NCBI GenBank assembly: GCA_934203205.1
Contig: CAKPYV010000006.1
Span: 1 to 64,000, forward strand
DNA: 64,000 nucleotides
Direction of reading: 5' to 3'
DNA from: an uncultured Anaerovibrio sp.
GTDB taxonomy: Bacteria > Bacillota > Negativicutes > Selenomonadales > Selenomonadaceae
Positions 53,139-62,791 of the stretch are shown here, piece by piece. The notes beneath the pieces are model-generated. The model did not search any database. It was given only the letters and a program-made list of their open reading frames with translations, and had not been told where the DNA came from. Position 1 is the stretch's first letter, and each line of letters starts with the position of its first letter. Both the position numbers and the translations under genes were made by a program.

Positions 53139-53271
53139 AATTCGTTTTCAACCAGATAGCAGGACGAATACCTCCACGTACATCTCTTACATAGCTGTAT
53201 TGAAAGGAACCATCCTCTCGCTGCTGCCAGTCTGGATTGTCCATGAGCCAGCAAATCTTCCAAAAAATCGT
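53137..53271 (-). pseudogene. C-terminal relic of a DUF6273-like protein
   Basis: On the minus strand about 44 codons are open between two stops, beginning WWTIFWKIC and ending VRDVRGGIRPAIWLKTN. The W-W start and the GG-[IV]-RPA-[IL]-WL ending are the pattern of the DUF6273 C-terminal domain found in many Firmicutes surface and repeat proteins. There is no start codon or ribosome site, so it is read as the left-over 3' end of a lost gene, six bases beyond the minE stop. Confidence 0.45.
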
Positions 53272-53277
53272 CCACCA

Positions 53278-53535
53278 TTAATGATGACGCATATTTTGTA
53301 CAGGAATATTGGCCACCAAGGCTACAGAATCCTCTACATTTTCCAGAGAAATTTCCATATCGCTTTTGTTGATAACCATATATTTAGAAATAACCTGAAT
53401 GATATCATCCCGCAGTTTTTCCATTACCTCTGGGGATACACTGGCCCGATCCTGAATCAGAACCATCTGCAATCTCTTTTTAGCAACCTTGCCGGATTTT
53501 TCTTTTTTGAATATGCTAAGCAATGAATCCAACAT
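53278..53535 (-). CDS. minE: Cell division topological factor MinE
   Basis: MinE drives MinD/MinC oscillation away from midcell. The 85-residue protein has the N-terminal membrane/anti-MinCD part (SLLSIFKKEKSGKVAKKRLQMVLIQDR) and a short C-terminal specificity domain. It follows minD by 12 bases in the order minC-minD-minE. Presence of MinE instead of DivIVA alone is a Negativicutes-like trait. Confidence 0.93.
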   Translation of the reverse strand: MLDSLLSIFKKEKSGKVAKKRLQMVLIQDRASVSPEVMEKLRDDIIQVISKYMVINKSDMEISLENVEDSVALVANIPVQNMRHH

Positions 53536-53547
53536 ACCCTGACCTCC

Positions 53548-54336
53548 TTACATTCTAAAAGCCTTTTTCAGACGGGTAAAAAGACCATCCTTCTCAAAGG
53601 TCATAAAAGGTACTTCCTCGCCCAAAAGGCGGCGGACAATATTATCATATGCCCTGCCTGCTTGAGACTTAGGATTGCCTACTAATGGCTCGCCACGGTT
53701 GGCAGATGTTACTACCATTTCATCGTCAGGTATCTGACCAATACACTTGATGGACAGAATATCATCAATATCACTCATATCCATCATATCGCCGCTTTCC
53801 ACCATCTGAGGACGGATTCTGTTGACAATAAGGCTGATATTGTCCTTTTCAGCCCGGCCTAGTTCACCGATAATCTTATCAGCATCACGAACAGCAGAAA
53901 CCTCTGGCATAGTTACAACAATGGCTCTATCCGCTGCAGCAATAGCTGTTTTGAAGCCCTGCTCAATACCTGCTGGGCAGTCAATAATAACGTAATCATA
54001 TTCCTTGCGCAATTCATCACAAAGAACCATCAGTTGGGCTGGATTTACCGCAGATTTATCCTTAATCTGAGATGTAGGCAGGAGGAAAAGATTCTCGTAT
54101 TTCTTGTGGCGAACCAAGGCTTTCTTGTAAGGAACTCTGCCCTCGGTTACATCTACCAGATCATACATAATACGATTTTCCAGCCCCAGCAGCAGGTCCA
54201 AGTTGCGCAAACCTGTATCTGTATCAATCAGAACAACGCTTTTGCCACGCTTGGCCAATCCTACCCCCAAATTGGCAGTAGTGGTAGTCTTACCTACGCC
54301 ACCTTTGCCGGATGTAATAACGATAACCTCACTCAT
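53548..54336 (-). CDS. minD: Septum-site determining ATPase MinD
   Basis: MinD is the membrane-binding ATPase of the Min system. The 262-residue protein has the deviant Walker A GKGGVGKTTTTAN at 10-22 with the signature lysine, the IDTDTGLRNLDLLLG switch and a C-terminal amphipathic helix (LFTRLKKAFRM) for membrane binding. It lies between minC and minE. Confidence 0.97.
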   Translation of the reverse strand: MSEVIVITSGKGGVGKTTTTANLGVGLAKRGKSVVLIDTDTGLRNLDLLLGLENRIMYDLVDVTEGRVPYKKALVRHKKYENLFLLPTSQIKDKSAVNPAQLMVLCDELRKEYDYVIIDCPAGIEQGFKTAIAAADRAIVVTMPEVSAVRDADKIIGELGRAEKDNISLIVNRIRPQMVESGDMMDMSDIDDILSIKCIGQIPDDEMVVTSANRGEPLVGNPKSQAGRAYDNIVRRLLGEEVPFMTFEKDGLFTRLKKAFRM

Positions 54337-54347
54337 CTGTATAAATC

Positions 54348-55004
54348 CTACCTTTCTATTGGTTCTATAACAATCTGACCATCCTTGATATATGCCTTCT
54401 CTGCATACTGACTTACCTCCGGTTCATCCGGTGAGCGAGCTATGAGATTGGCAATGCGAATCTGCATGGGCATCAGTCTATCTGCCACTACAAAGGCTTG
54501 ATAATCCCCCATTGCGCCTGCGTGAACAATGCCACGACAATTTCCCCTTATATCAATACTCCCCACAGCTACCAGCTTGGCTCCTGGATTTACATTGCCG
54601 CAAATCATCAAAGAACCCTGAGAGGTAATCTCCTCTCCATTGCGGACAGTTCGGTTGATTACCTTCATAACCTGTTGGCAATCTCCCTCATTTTTCCCCC
54701 TATTTGACTGAGGTACAGTATCGCCATGGCCAGTATTTGGTCTAACTGCCGCAGCTGAGTCTTTTTTTGTGCTATCTGTCAGATTAAGTCCCTTGCTCTG
54801 CAAATAGCTTCCCAAACCCTGACGTACAGATTTGTGCAAATCTGCCACTACCAGCTGAAACTTGGTTCCCTCCGGAAAAAATTCTGGATGCTCTGCCAGC
54901 TTCCGTTCCAATTCTTCCTGAACCTGAGCCAAATCTGCTGAGCTATCCACCATTAACTGAAAGCCATTGGATACACCCTTGATTTTTATCAAATCTTTGG
55001 CCAC
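54348..55004 (-). CDS. minC: Septum site-determining protein MinC
   Basis: MinC inhibits FtsZ assembly. The 218-residue protein has an N-terminal FtsZ-binding domain (about 1-95), a low-complexity linker and the C-terminal beta-helix domain with ITSQGSLMICGNVNPGAKLVAVGSI-type sequence. The start is a GTG at 55004 with GAGG eight bases upstream; a GTG three codons earlier is possible. It follows mrdA closely. Confidence 0.93.
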   Translation of the reverse strand: MAKDLIKIKGVSNGFQLMVDSSADLAQVQEELERKLAEHPEFFPEGTKFQLVVADLHKSVRQGLGSYLQSKGLNLTDSTKKDSAAAVRPNTGHGDTVPQSNRGKNEGDCQQVMKVINRTVRNGEEITSQGSLMICGNVNPGAKLVAVGSIDIRGNCRGIVHAGAMGDYQAFVVADRLMPMQIRIANLIARSPDEPEVSQYAEKAYIKDGQIVIEPIER

Positions 55005-55024
55005 ACTCTCCACCTCATCTCTTA

Positions 55025-56857
55025 TTACCGCTTCTCTGCTGCAGCCTTGGCCTTGGCTTCAGCTTCTGCCTTGGCCTTGGCAGCCTGGACCGGATCCATT
55101 AAATGGAAGGCAGCATCTAATATTTTTTTGCCAATTGGCACAGCAGACTGAGAACCATAACCACCCTGCTCCACAATAACCGCTACTACAATAGTAGGAT
55201 TGTCAAAGGGGCCATAGGCTACAAACCAGCCATGATCCCGGCCGTGAGGGTTCTCTGCTGTACCGGTTTTACCAGCTATTTCCACTGGATAATTCTTGCC
55301 AAAGATAGAAGCCGCCGTACCATATTGGGTAACCTGATGGAGGCCGCTCTGCACCAGGCGAATAAATCTATCCTCTACATCCAACTGGCTCAAAAGCTCA
55401 GGCTTGAACTTCTTCACCACGTTGCCATTAACATCTACAATACTATCTACAAGATATGGCTTAAAGCGTTTGCCGTCAGCAGCAATCTCTCCCATAATGG
55501 AGGCTGCCTGTATAGGCGTTACCAGATTAAAGCCCTGTCCTATAGCTGCATCAAAGGTTTCTGCCAAGTACCAATCCTCTTCAAAAACCCGCTCTTTGTA
55601 AGCCCTGCAGGCCACCAGCCCCTCAGACTCATAAGGCAAATCAATACCGGTAAGCTTGCCCATACCAAACATTCTGGCATAACGCTCAATAGTATCAATT
55701 CCCAGACGATTGCCCATTTCATAGAAATATACATTATCTGAATGAGCCATAGCCTGTTCAAAATTCAGCCAGCCCAAAGCCTCTCCGCCAGCGTTACCCT
55801 TAGGTATAATCCAGTGATGACCAGAGTCGAAAATCTTTTCCTCTGGTGTTACCTTCCCCTCAGACAAAGCCGCCGTACCTGTAATAATCTTAAAGGTAGA
55901 GCCTGGTGGATATTCACCTGTAATAGCCTTGTTATCCATTGGATAATAAGGGTTATTATTGATAACAGCCCAATCCTTGGCAGAAATGCCATTAACAAAG
56001 AGATTTGGATCAAAAGCAGGACGGCTGACAATAGCCAGCACCTCTCCTGTCTGAGGATTCAAGGCCACTGCTGCTGCTGCATGGGCACCAATCTGAACTA
56101 GCTGTTCGTCAACAGCCTTCTCTGCTGCTGCCTGTATATCCAAATCTATGGTTAAATGAAGGTCATTGCCGGGAATAGGATTCTTCTTACCCAGCACCTG
56201 AACAGGTTTGCCAGTAACATCTACCTCTACCTGCTCACCACCATTGGTACCACGAAGGTACTGGTCATAAATTTTCTCCAGACCAAATTTACCAATAATA
56301 TCGCCGCTTTTGTACCCTTCATCCTTTTTCTTTTCCAGTTCTGCATCGCTGATTTCACTTACATAGCCATAGGCATGGGCACCCTGCTGGTGATAAATAT
56401 AGTCTCTAATAGGCAAAACCTCTACTACTACTCCAGGATACAGATCTTTCTGCTCCGCAATAATAGTGGTCAGCTCTGGTCCTACATCCGTCTTAATCCG
56501 TATAGGATCAAAGCCAACATGGCTATCAATTTTTTTGTGAATATCCTCCACTGGCACATTTAGCAATGTGGAAAGCCTGCTGATAACTTCCTCAGAAATA
56601 GGCTCTGTTAAAGGCAGCAGGGATACTGTAAACCCGGGATGATTAGTAACCAGCAGCTTGCCATTACGGTCATACATAGTACCTCTAGGCGCCACTGCCG
56701 GTACTAAACGTATCCGATTGCCATCAGCCAAGCTGGCATAATAGTCACCATCATATACCTGCAAATAACCCATTCTGGCAATCAAAACAACTATTACCAG
56801 CACCACAACTACACTTAAAGCCTTCAGACGCCCACTAAAAATATCCTTATCTGTCAT
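55025..56857 (-). CDS. mrdA: Penicillin-binding protein 2 (elongation transpeptidase)
   Basis: PBP2 cross-links peptidoglycan during rod elongation with MreBCD. The protein (610 residues from 56857) has one N-terminal transmembrane helix (about 12-32), a dimerisation domain and the transpeptidase motifs STFK at 320-323, SDN in MAHSDNVYF and KTGTAE. The C-terminal end is Ala/Lys/Glu-rich (AKAKAEAEAKAKAAAEK). GGGAG lies six bases before the ATG; the upstream ATG at 56935 is rejected. It follows mreD. Confidence 0.94.
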   Translation of the reverse strand: MTDKDIFSGRLKALSVVVVLVIVVLIARMGYLQVYDGDYYASLADGNRIRLVPAVAPRGTMYDRNGKLLVTNHPGFTVSLLPLTEPISEEVISRLSTLLNVPVEDIHKKIDSHVGFDPIRIKTDVGPELTTIIAEQKDLYPGVVVEVLPIRDYIYHQQGAHAYGYVSEISDAELEKKKDEGYKSGDIIGKFGLEKIYDQYLRGTNGGEQVEVDVTGKPVQVLGKKNPIPGNDLHLTIDLDIQAAAEKAVDEQLVQIGAHAAAAVALNPQTGEVLAIVSRPAFDPNLFVNGISAKDWAVINNNPYYPMDNKAITGEYPPGSTFKIITGTAALSEGKVTPEEKIFDSGHHWIIPKGNAGGEALGWLNFEQAMAHSDNVYFYEMGNRLGIDTIERYARMFGMGKLTGIDLPYESEGLVACRAYKERVFEEDWYLAETFDAAIGQGFNLVTPIQAASIMGEIAADGKRFKPYLVDSIVDVNGNVVKKFKPELLSQLDVEDRFIRLVQSGLHQVTQYGTAASIFGKNYPVEIAGKTGTAENPHGRDHGWFVAYGPFDNPTIVVAVIVEQGGYGSQSAVPIGKKILDAAFHLMDPVQAAKAKAEAEAKAKAAAEKR

Positions 56858-56941
56858 GCACATCTCCCAGCCAATCGATAAAACAACAAAATGTGGCAGT
56901 CCTTCTGCCACATATTCAGCACAGTTTGTTCCCAAACTGCA

Positions 56942-57436
56942 CTATTTCTTTTGTGATACAAATTTATCCATTCTATGAACCATAACATGCACCGGCCATG
57001 CAAAAATAACATTATAACACAGCATGGGCAGAAGCTTCATCTGTATATGAGCCACAGGATAGAAGCCATAGCCTAATAGCACTATTACTAACTCATGAAT
57101 GCAATAGGAGGCCATAGTTCCCAAACAGGAAGCAGCAATAGGCAAAATAAAACTATCTCTTAGCACCCTGTTGGAAAAGGTTCCACAGCCAAAGCCCACC
57201 AGCATATTGATAAATATATTCACTCCTAAAAAGCTGCCGGTAGCCAAGTCCTCAAAAAGTCCCAACAAAAACCCCATAAAGCTTCCTAGCTTATTTCCTT
57301 TGAGAAAGGCGTAGGAAATAGTCAGCAAAAGCAGCAAATCCGGCCCTATGCCATGAAAGAATATCAATGGCAGAAAGGATGATTGCAGCACATATAAACC
57401 CAAGGCCATTGCCAGCCAGCCACAGAAAATATTCAT
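56942..57436 (-). CDS. mreD: Rod shape-determining protein MreD
   Basis: MreD is a membrane part of the elongasome. This 164-residue protein has five hydrophobic helices and the family stretches GIGPDLLLLLTISYAFLKG and LGLFEDLATGSFLGVN. GAGG ten bases before the ATG. It lies between mreC and mrdA. Confidence 0.9.
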   Translation of the reverse strand: MNIFCGWLAMALGLYVLQSSFLPLIFFHGIGPDLLLLLTISYAFLKGNKLGSFMGFLLGLFEDLATGSFLGVNIFINMLVGFGCGTFSNRVLRDSFILPIAASCLGTMASYCIHELVIVLLGYGFYPVAHIQMKLLPMLCYNVIFAWPVHVMVHRMDKFVSQKK

Positions 57437-57438
57437 AA

Positions 57439-58380
57439 CTATTTATCCTCTGCCTTTTCTCCATTGATGAAATTGCCATCATTATCAGTTTCCGTCCCCG
57501 GAGTCTGAACAGGTGGTGTCAAAGGTGCAGGCGGTGCCTCTCTGGAGGCTGTAATAACCAACACATCCTCCAGCTTTTGGAAATCCACCACAGGCTTCAG
57601 CACAGCAATCTTCAACAAACCGCCGCCATCATCCTCCAATGAATCCACTGTTCCAACGGCAATTCCCTTGGGGTAGATACCTCCAAAGCCAGAAGTAATA
57701 ACCATATCCCCCTCTACCACATCAGAATTTTTGGGGATATTAATCATATTAGGTGTCATGGCATCTGCAATGCTTCCCTGTACAATACCAGCCACCCTTG
57801 ACTCAGGGCGCTGAATCAAGGTGCCTACAGAACAACGGGGGTCCAAAATAAGCTGTACCTTGGCTGCATTAGGAGCAACCTCCGTAACAACACCAACCAG
57901 TCCCTTTTCTGTTACCACAGGCATATTTTTCGCAATACCATCGCTGGTTCCCTTGTTGATAACAATCATACTTGTCCAGGTAGCCTGCTCCCGGCCTATA
58001 ACCTGGGCCGCCTCCAAATCAAATTGTCTGGCAGCCTGCTTGTAGCCCAAAAGATTGCGCAGCCTCTCATTTTCCGCGGCATACTCACTGGCAGTCAGAT
58101 TTTGCTGTCTCAACTGAACTACTTCATTCTTGAGCAGCTCATTCTGATAATAAGCAGATACCAGTTCCCAGATAGAGGATGTTACACCGTTAATCTGATA
58201 GCCCGCCCAGGATACGGCCCGCTGAAAAGGAGCCAAGGCCCCTGTCGCTGCTATACTGCCTAAAGGGGCAGTAAATCTGCCCCTGGCTGCAAAAAATATA
58301 ATCACAAAGACGCTTACTGCCACGAAAACCAGTAACCATATAGTCCGATGTGAATTTTTATCCCGTCGTACCCTGTTCAT
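57439..58380 (-). CDS. mreC: Rod shape-determining protein MreC
   Basis: MreC is a periplasmic scaffold of the elongasome. The 313-residue protein has an N-terminal transmembrane helix (about 13-30), a coiled coil (about 70-110, with ENERLRNLLGYK) and beta domains with VITSGFGGIYPKGIAVGTV. The C-terminus is Pro/Thr-rich. It follows mreB by one base. Confidence 0.94.
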   Translation of the reverse strand: MNRVRRDKNSHRTIWLLVFVAVSVFVIIFFAARGRFTAPLGSIAATGALAPFQRAVSWAGYQINGVTSSIWELVSAYYQNELLKNEVVQLRQQNLTASEYAAENERLRNLLGYKQAARQFDLEAAQVIGREQATWTSMIVINKGTSDGIAKNMPVVTEKGLVGVVTEVAPNAAKVQLILDPRCSVGTLIQRPESRVAGIVQGSIADAMTPNMINIPKNSDVVEGDMVITSGFGGIYPKGIAVGTVDSLEDDGGGLLKIAVLKPVVDFQKLEDVLVITASREAPPAPLTPPVQTPGTETDNDGNFINGEKAEDK

Positions 58381-58381
58381 T

Positions 58382-59419
58382 TTATCTCAACTTCTTTGTA
58401 GTCATAACAACACGCTTCAACAGCTCAATGTTCTCCAAAGAACGACCAGTACCCTCGCCTACACAGGACAAGGCATCCTCAGAAACCAGGACAGGCATGC
58501 CGGTTTCTTGGCTCAGCAGCTTATCCAAGCTGTTCAGCAGGGAGCCACCACCAGTCATCATAATGCCATGGTCCATAACATCAGCTGCCAGCTCAGGCGG
58601 AGTCTTTTCCAAGGTGCCCTTTACAGCATCCACAATCTTGTGTACAGGCTCCCTGAGAGCGTCACAAATCTCACTGGACTGAATACGTACAGTCTTTGGT
58701 AGACCGCTAACCAGATCGCGACCGCGAATGTCCATAGTCTTGTCCTGATTTGGATTTACGATAGCTGTACCAATATTAATCTTAATCTCCTCAGCAGTAC
58801 GCTCACCAATCAGCAAATTGTATTCACGCTTGATATACTGAATAATGGAGGAATCCATTTCATCGCCACCAATGCGAATAGAACAGCTGGTAACAATGCC
58901 ACCCAAAGAAATAACCGCAATCTCTGTAGTACCACCGCCAATATCTACAACCATGGAGCCAGTAGCCTCCTCTACAGGCAGGCCTGCACCAATAGCCGCT
59001 GCCATTGGCTCCTCAATGAGATAAGCCTCTCTAGCACCAGCCTGCTGAGCTGCATCAATAACAGCCCGCTTTTCCACCTCAGTAACACCGGAAGGTACGC
59101 CAACTACTACCCGAGGACGAACAAAAGACTTGGTGTTCATGGCCTTGCGAATAAAATATTTCAGCATAGCCTGAGTTACATCAAAATCTGCAATAACCCC
59201 ATCCTTCATAGGACGAATAGCTACAATACTGCCTGGAGTACGGCCAATCATACGCTTTGCTTCGTCACCTACAGCCAAAACATCCCCAGTATCACTCTTT
59301 ATTGCCACTACAGAAGGCTCACGAAGGACAATACCCTTGCCCTTAATATGAACCAATGTATTTGCTGTTCCTAAATCAATACCCATATCGTGGGACAAAC
59401 CACCAAAAAGATTCCACAT
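58382..59419 (-). CDS. mreB: Rod shape-determining protein MreB
   Basis: MreB is the bacterial actin that guides lateral wall growth. The 345-residue protein has the phosphate 1 motif DLGTANTLV at about 14-22, VDIGGGTTEIAVISLGG (phosphate 2) and MTGGGSLLNSLDKL (adenosine). GGGAG lies upstream of the chosen ATG at a spacing of about twelve bases. radC is directly upstream, mreC downstream. Confidence 0.97.
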   Translation of the reverse strand: MWNLFGGLSHDMGIDLGTANTLVHIKGKGIVLREPSVVAIKSDTGDVLAVGDEAKRMIGRTPGSIVAIRPMKDGVIADFDVTQAMLKYFIRKAMNTKSFVRPRVVVGVPSGVTEVEKRAVIDAAQQAGAREAYLIEEPMAAAIGAGLPVEEATGSMVVDIGGGTTEIAVISLGGIVTSCSIRIGGDEMDSSIIQYIKREYNLLIGERTAEEIKINIGTAIVNPNQDKTMDIRGRDLVSGLPKTVRIQSSEICDALREPVHKIVDAVKGTLEKTPPELAADVMDHGIMMTGGGSLLNSLDKLLSQETGMPVLVSEDALSCVGEGTGRSLENIELLKRVVMTTKKLR

Positions 59420-59476
59420 GTTAAAAATTTCTCCCTTCAAAGATATACCGTCGCCATATTATATATACAGCAATCT

Positions 59477-60163
59477 TTATTTTATCACACCTTTTTCTTT
59501 TAGGGAAATATATTTATTATTTCCTAAAATAATATGATCCAGCACAGGAATATCCATTAGCTTTCCTGCCTCCACAATCCTTCTGGTAGTAGCAATATCC
59601 TCCTTGCTGGGAGTTGGATCTCCACTAGGATGATTGTGCACCAGAATCATAGATGCCGCTGTTTGCTGAATTGCCGCCTTGAACACCTCTCTGGGATGAA
59701 CCACCGAGGCTGTAAGGCTGCCGATAGAAATAACCGGCATAGATAAAATATGGTTCTTTATATTCATTAATATTACTGCAAAATGCTCCCGATCCTCATA
59801 TTTGAATCTAGGCATAGCATATTCTGCCGCATCCTCTGGACAGGTAACTATCAATTTTTGCTTAGCACTATGGGTGGCCATACGCCGCCCCAGCTCCACC
59901 GCAGCCATTAATTCCGCGGCCTTGGCTGTTCCTATCCCCTTCATTTGACCTAGCTGGGCAATAGACAGCCTTACCAGACCACCTATACCATCTGGCCCGC
60001 ATAGCTTCAGCACTTCCCCAGCCATATCCAGAGCAGATTTCTCTCGAAACCCGTTTCTAAGCAGGATGGCCAAAAGCTCTGCATTGCTCAAAAAACCTGG
60101 TCCTAAGGCTAAAAGCCTCTCCCTGGGCCTTTCCTCAACTGGAAGATCCCTCACCATTGCCAT
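59477..60163 (-). CDS. radC: RadC/JAB-domain protein
   Basis: This 228-residue protein has an N-terminal helix-hairpin-helix region (GIGTAKAAELMAAVELGRR) and the JAB metal motif HNHPSGDPTPSKED. It is a conserved Firmicutes neighbour of mreB and maf; the old role in repair is not supported and its function is unknown. The start at 60163 (GGGGA nine bases upstream) lies inside the end of maf, 29 bases of overlap. Confidence 0.9.
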   Translation of the reverse strand: MAMVRDLPVEERPRERLLALGPGFLSNAELLAILLRNGFREKSALDMAGEVLKLCGPDGIGGLVRLSIAQLGQMKGIGTAKAAELMAAVELGRRMATHSAKQKLIVTCPEDAAEYAMPRFKYEDREHFAVILMNIKNHILSMPVISIGSLTASVVHPREVFKAAIQQTAASMILVHNHPSGDPTPSKEDIATTRRIVEAGKLMDIPVLDHIILGNNKYISLKEKGVIK

Positions 60164-60722
60164 ATAAATCAATCCCCGCTTTCTGGGCAAGACCATATAG
60201 ACAATGAAGCGGCAAACCTACGACATTGGAATAGGACCCTCTAATTTGTTCAATAAATACAGCAGCCCGTCCCTGAATACCATAAGCACCAGCCTTGTCA
60301 GCATGCTCGCCGGTAGCAAGATAACGGTCTATTTCTGCCGGAGAAAGCGGGGCAAAATCTACCTCCGTCGTCTCATATGCCTGCCAGATCTGATTGTGCC
60401 AAGCAATAGCTATACCAGTAGACACCTGATGTGTTCTGGCGGATAGCCTTGTCAGCATTTCTCTGGCCTGCTCCTTGTCCTTAGGCTTACCAAATATATC
60501 ATCATCAAGACTAACCACCGTATCCGCTCCCAGTACCGGCATGTCCGGATAAAGAGCTGCTACAGCTGCTGCCTTGAGATAGGCATTTTTCTTGACAACT
60601 ACAGCTGGCTGTAGTCCCTGACAATCCACTTCCTCAGCCTGACTAACTTCTACTCGAAAGCTGCAGCCAATCTGCTGCAAAAGCTCTCTCCGTCGAGGTG
60701 AAGCAGATGCCAATATAATCAT
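60135..60722 (-). CDS. maf: Maf nucleotide pyrophosphatase
   Basis: Maf hydrolyses non-canonical or pyrimidine nucleoside triphosphates (dTTP/UTP) and affects septum formation when overmade. The protein (195 residues from 60722) has SASPRRRELL at 5-14, GADTVVSLDD and KAGAYGIQGRAAVFIE. GGAGG lies seven bases before the chosen ATG. It heads maf-radC-mreBCD-mrdA-minCDE and has its own promoter. Confidence 0.94.
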   Translation of the reverse strand: MIILASASPRRRELLQQIGCSFRVEVSQAEEVDCQGLQPAVVVKKNAYLKAAAVAALYPDMPVLGADTVVSLDDDIFGKPKDKEQAREMLTRLSARTHQVSTGIAIAWHNQIWQAYETTEVDFAPLSPAEIDRYLATGEHADKAGAYGIQGRAAVFIEQIRGSYSNVVGLPLHCLYGLAQKAGIDLYGNGEGSSS

Positions 60723-60795
60723 GGATAATTCCTCCCCTAGATTATGACAAAATTGAGATTTTATCACTGTAATATCAGATAGAATCCCTTCTAAC

Positions 60796-60824
60796 ATAAT
60801 AAAAGACTCTGAGCAAAAAATCAA
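60796..60824 (-). promoter_or_regulatory. Promoter of maf and the elongasome/Min genes
   Basis: Minus-strand TTGATT (60819-60824), 17 bases and TATTAT (60796-60801). The promoter lies inside the terminator of the upstream acyltransferase gene, a compact arrangement. Confidence 0.6.
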
Positions 60825-60837
60825 GTCACTCAGAGCC
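60805..60837 (-). terminator. Intrinsic terminator after the acyltransferase gene
   Basis: Nine-base arms (60805-60813, 60829-60837, one G-U) followed on the minus strand by TTTTATTAT. It lies about 30 bases after the acyltransferase stop. Confidence 0.8.
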
Positions 60838-60868
60838 TTATTTTTACTTATTTTCTAGGCCTGGCCCA

Positions 60869-62014
60869 TTATTTTTTCGCTTTCTTGCCAGAGGCAAAAC
60901 AAGGGAAAATCATTAAGAGCTTACCCGTCAGATAACTGGCCAGTAAGGACAGCAAGGATACCAGGATATATTTTACATAGGCTGACCAGTCAAACTGAAC
61001 AAAATACCAAGCGATTAACATAACCAGCCCCATATGGGTATAATACATATTATAGCTGTTAGCAGCCAGCTCCCCTAGGAATTTGTTGGTATAATCCAAC
61101 TGAGATTGGAAGATGGCCAAAAGCCCAAAGACAGCAGACAAAACAAACAAAATATGTATGGCAGACTTAACAATCATATACTGCTCCATGCTGGTGGCAG
61201 TCTGAGCTCCCATAATGCAGTAAAATAGATAAGCCACACTGGTTACAATAAAGGCTGGCAGCCACTTGGTAGGATCAGCCTTGTATCCCCCCCCCTGAGT
61301 AAACCACTGATGGCGCCATGCATAAGCTCCCAAGAAAAAATAAAGGGGATAAAGACCAACCCGGCTAGGCTGAAATACCATTATAGGCCAGATAAAGGTC
61401 CACAAATCGTTGTTGCCATCGGCATACATATAACCTCCCACAGTGCAGGCAAAACTCAAAACCGTAAATGCAACAAAGAGCTTGGTGCCTGGGATAGAGG
61501 CAGGCAGCTGCTTTCTGAAATCTGGCTTTAGCTTGCAGAATACATAAAGCAGAGTGTACAGATATGTCAGAAGCCCCAGATACCAGTATTGCACATGGCT
61601 AAAGCAAGGGCCGAAAAGAAACAGCTTAAAGAGATAATCATGGACATAGTCCATAGGAATGCCCCGGCTGGCAAACATGATAAAGGTTACAGGCGGAGCC
61701 AGAATAACTACACCAGCAATCCAAGGGATAATTATCCGCACCAGCTTGCTTTTCCAGAATCTGCCATCTGTCTGCTTCACCAAGGACATTAAGCCAAAAT
61801 ATCCTGAGATGAAAAACATCACCGGCATGATAAAAATATCTGCCCACATCACCAGCATGGTAAAGGAAAACTGCGGATCTCCCTTGTCCACTGTGTACCA
61901 CCACTCCGGTGCATAAGCCATGTAGCACAGAGCTACATGAAAGACAATCATCAGGCAGACAATAAAAGTCTTTAGATTATCAAGAAAAAAAATACGCCTT
62001 TTCTTTTCTTCCAT
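60869..62014 (-). CDS. Membrane acyltransferase (acyltransferase 3 family)
   Basis: This 381-residue protein has about ten transmembrane helices and the acyltransferase-3 features FFLDNLKTFIVCLMIVFHVA (helix 1, with His) and MFFISGYFGL (helix 3). Family members acylate sugars, lipids or peptidoglycan at the envelope. The substrate is unknown. GGGGG lies seven bases before the ATG. It is the last gene of the TetR-TVP38-acyltransferase operon. Confidence 0.88.
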   Translation of the reverse strand: MEEKKRRIFFLDNLKTFIVCLMIVFHVALCYMAYAPEWWYTVDKGDPQFSFTMLVMWADIFIMPVMFFISGYFGLMSLVKQTDGRFWKSKLVRIIIPWIAGVVILAPPVTFIMFASRGIPMDYVHDYLFKLFLFGPCFSHVQYWYLGLLTYLYTLLYVFCKLKPDFRKQLPASIPGTKLFVAFTVLSFACTVGGYMYADGNNDLWTFIWPIMVFQPSRVGLYPLYFFLGAYAWRHQWFTQGGGYKADPTKWLPAFIVTSVAYLFYCIMGAQTATSMEQYMIVKSAIHILFVLSAVFGLLAIFQSQLDYTNKFLGELAANSYNMYYTHMGLVMLIAWYFVQFDWSAYVKYILVSLLSLLASYLTGKLLMIFPCFASGKKAKK

Positions 62015-62050
62015 AGAGATTCCCCCTAAATTTTATTTTCCATGACCTTA

Positions 62051-62746
62051 TTAACTATTTTTCTTTTGTCTTTTTTCGTAAATAATAAATCCCAAAATCA
62101 TTACAGCTGCCAGCACCAAGGAAAATACCAATCTATGGGGATTTTCTCCAGCGGTTACTGCATCATGGCCTATCATGGCTTCAATAGCTGTAGATGGCAG
62201 TTTGCCTATGATGGCTGCAATGGTAAAATCCTTGAAACTCAGTCGGCTTACAGCTCCCAGGGCATTCAACAGACCTGATGGCAGATAAGGAATAACTCTG
62301 GCTATCAGCATAATCCGAAAGCCTCTTTCCCCGCTGAAATCATCAATTTTTTGCAGGGATTTATGCTTGGATATTACATCCTCTGCTGCATCCCGGAACA
62401 AAAATCTCAGCAGGACAAAGCTCAGGGCACAGCCTACGGTTTCCGCAACCCAGGCCAAGGCAATACCTGGCACAATACCAAAAATCAGAGCATTGGCAGC
62501 GGAAAAAATCATGGCTGGCGGAAAGCCTATGGCATTGACACATAGTACCAGAAAGAAACTGAATACCATAGCCCAGGCCCCAAAGGAATTGATATAGGCA
62601 GCAATGCGATGCATATCACCGCTAAGGCATACATCCCACAGTTCCCCCCAGAAAGCCGGGTCCAAAACATAAACAATGCCAAAGAGCAGACAAAGACCTG
62701 CCACTGCCCCTACCTTTATAGGCCACGTAGATTTTGTTATTTTCAT
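62051..62746 (-). CDS. TVP38/TMEM64 (DedA-like) membrane protein
   Basis: This 231-residue membrane protein has five to six hydrophobic segments and the SNARE-associated/VTT motif FPPAMIFSAANALIFG and RVIPYLPSGLLNALGAVSRL. The DedA/VTT superfamily is linked to lipid flipping and membrane homeostasis. AGGAG precedes the ATG. It lies between the tetR gene (46 bases) and the acyltransferase (36 bases). Confidence 0.88.
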   Translation of the reverse strand: MKITKSTWPIKVGAVAGLCLLFGIVYVLDPAFWGELWDVCLSGDMHRIAAYINSFGAWAMVFSFFLVLCVNAIGFPPAMIFSAANALIFGIVPGIALAWVAETVGCALSFVLLRFLFRDAAEDVISKHKSLQKIDDFSGERGFRIMLIARVIPYLPSGLLNALGAVSRLSFKDFTIAAIIGKLPSTAIEAMIGHDAVTAGENPHRLVFSLVLAAVMILGFIIYEKRQKKNS

Positions 62747-62791
62747 GCTATATATCTCCTATCATTTAATTTAAGAAATATTATAGCACAA

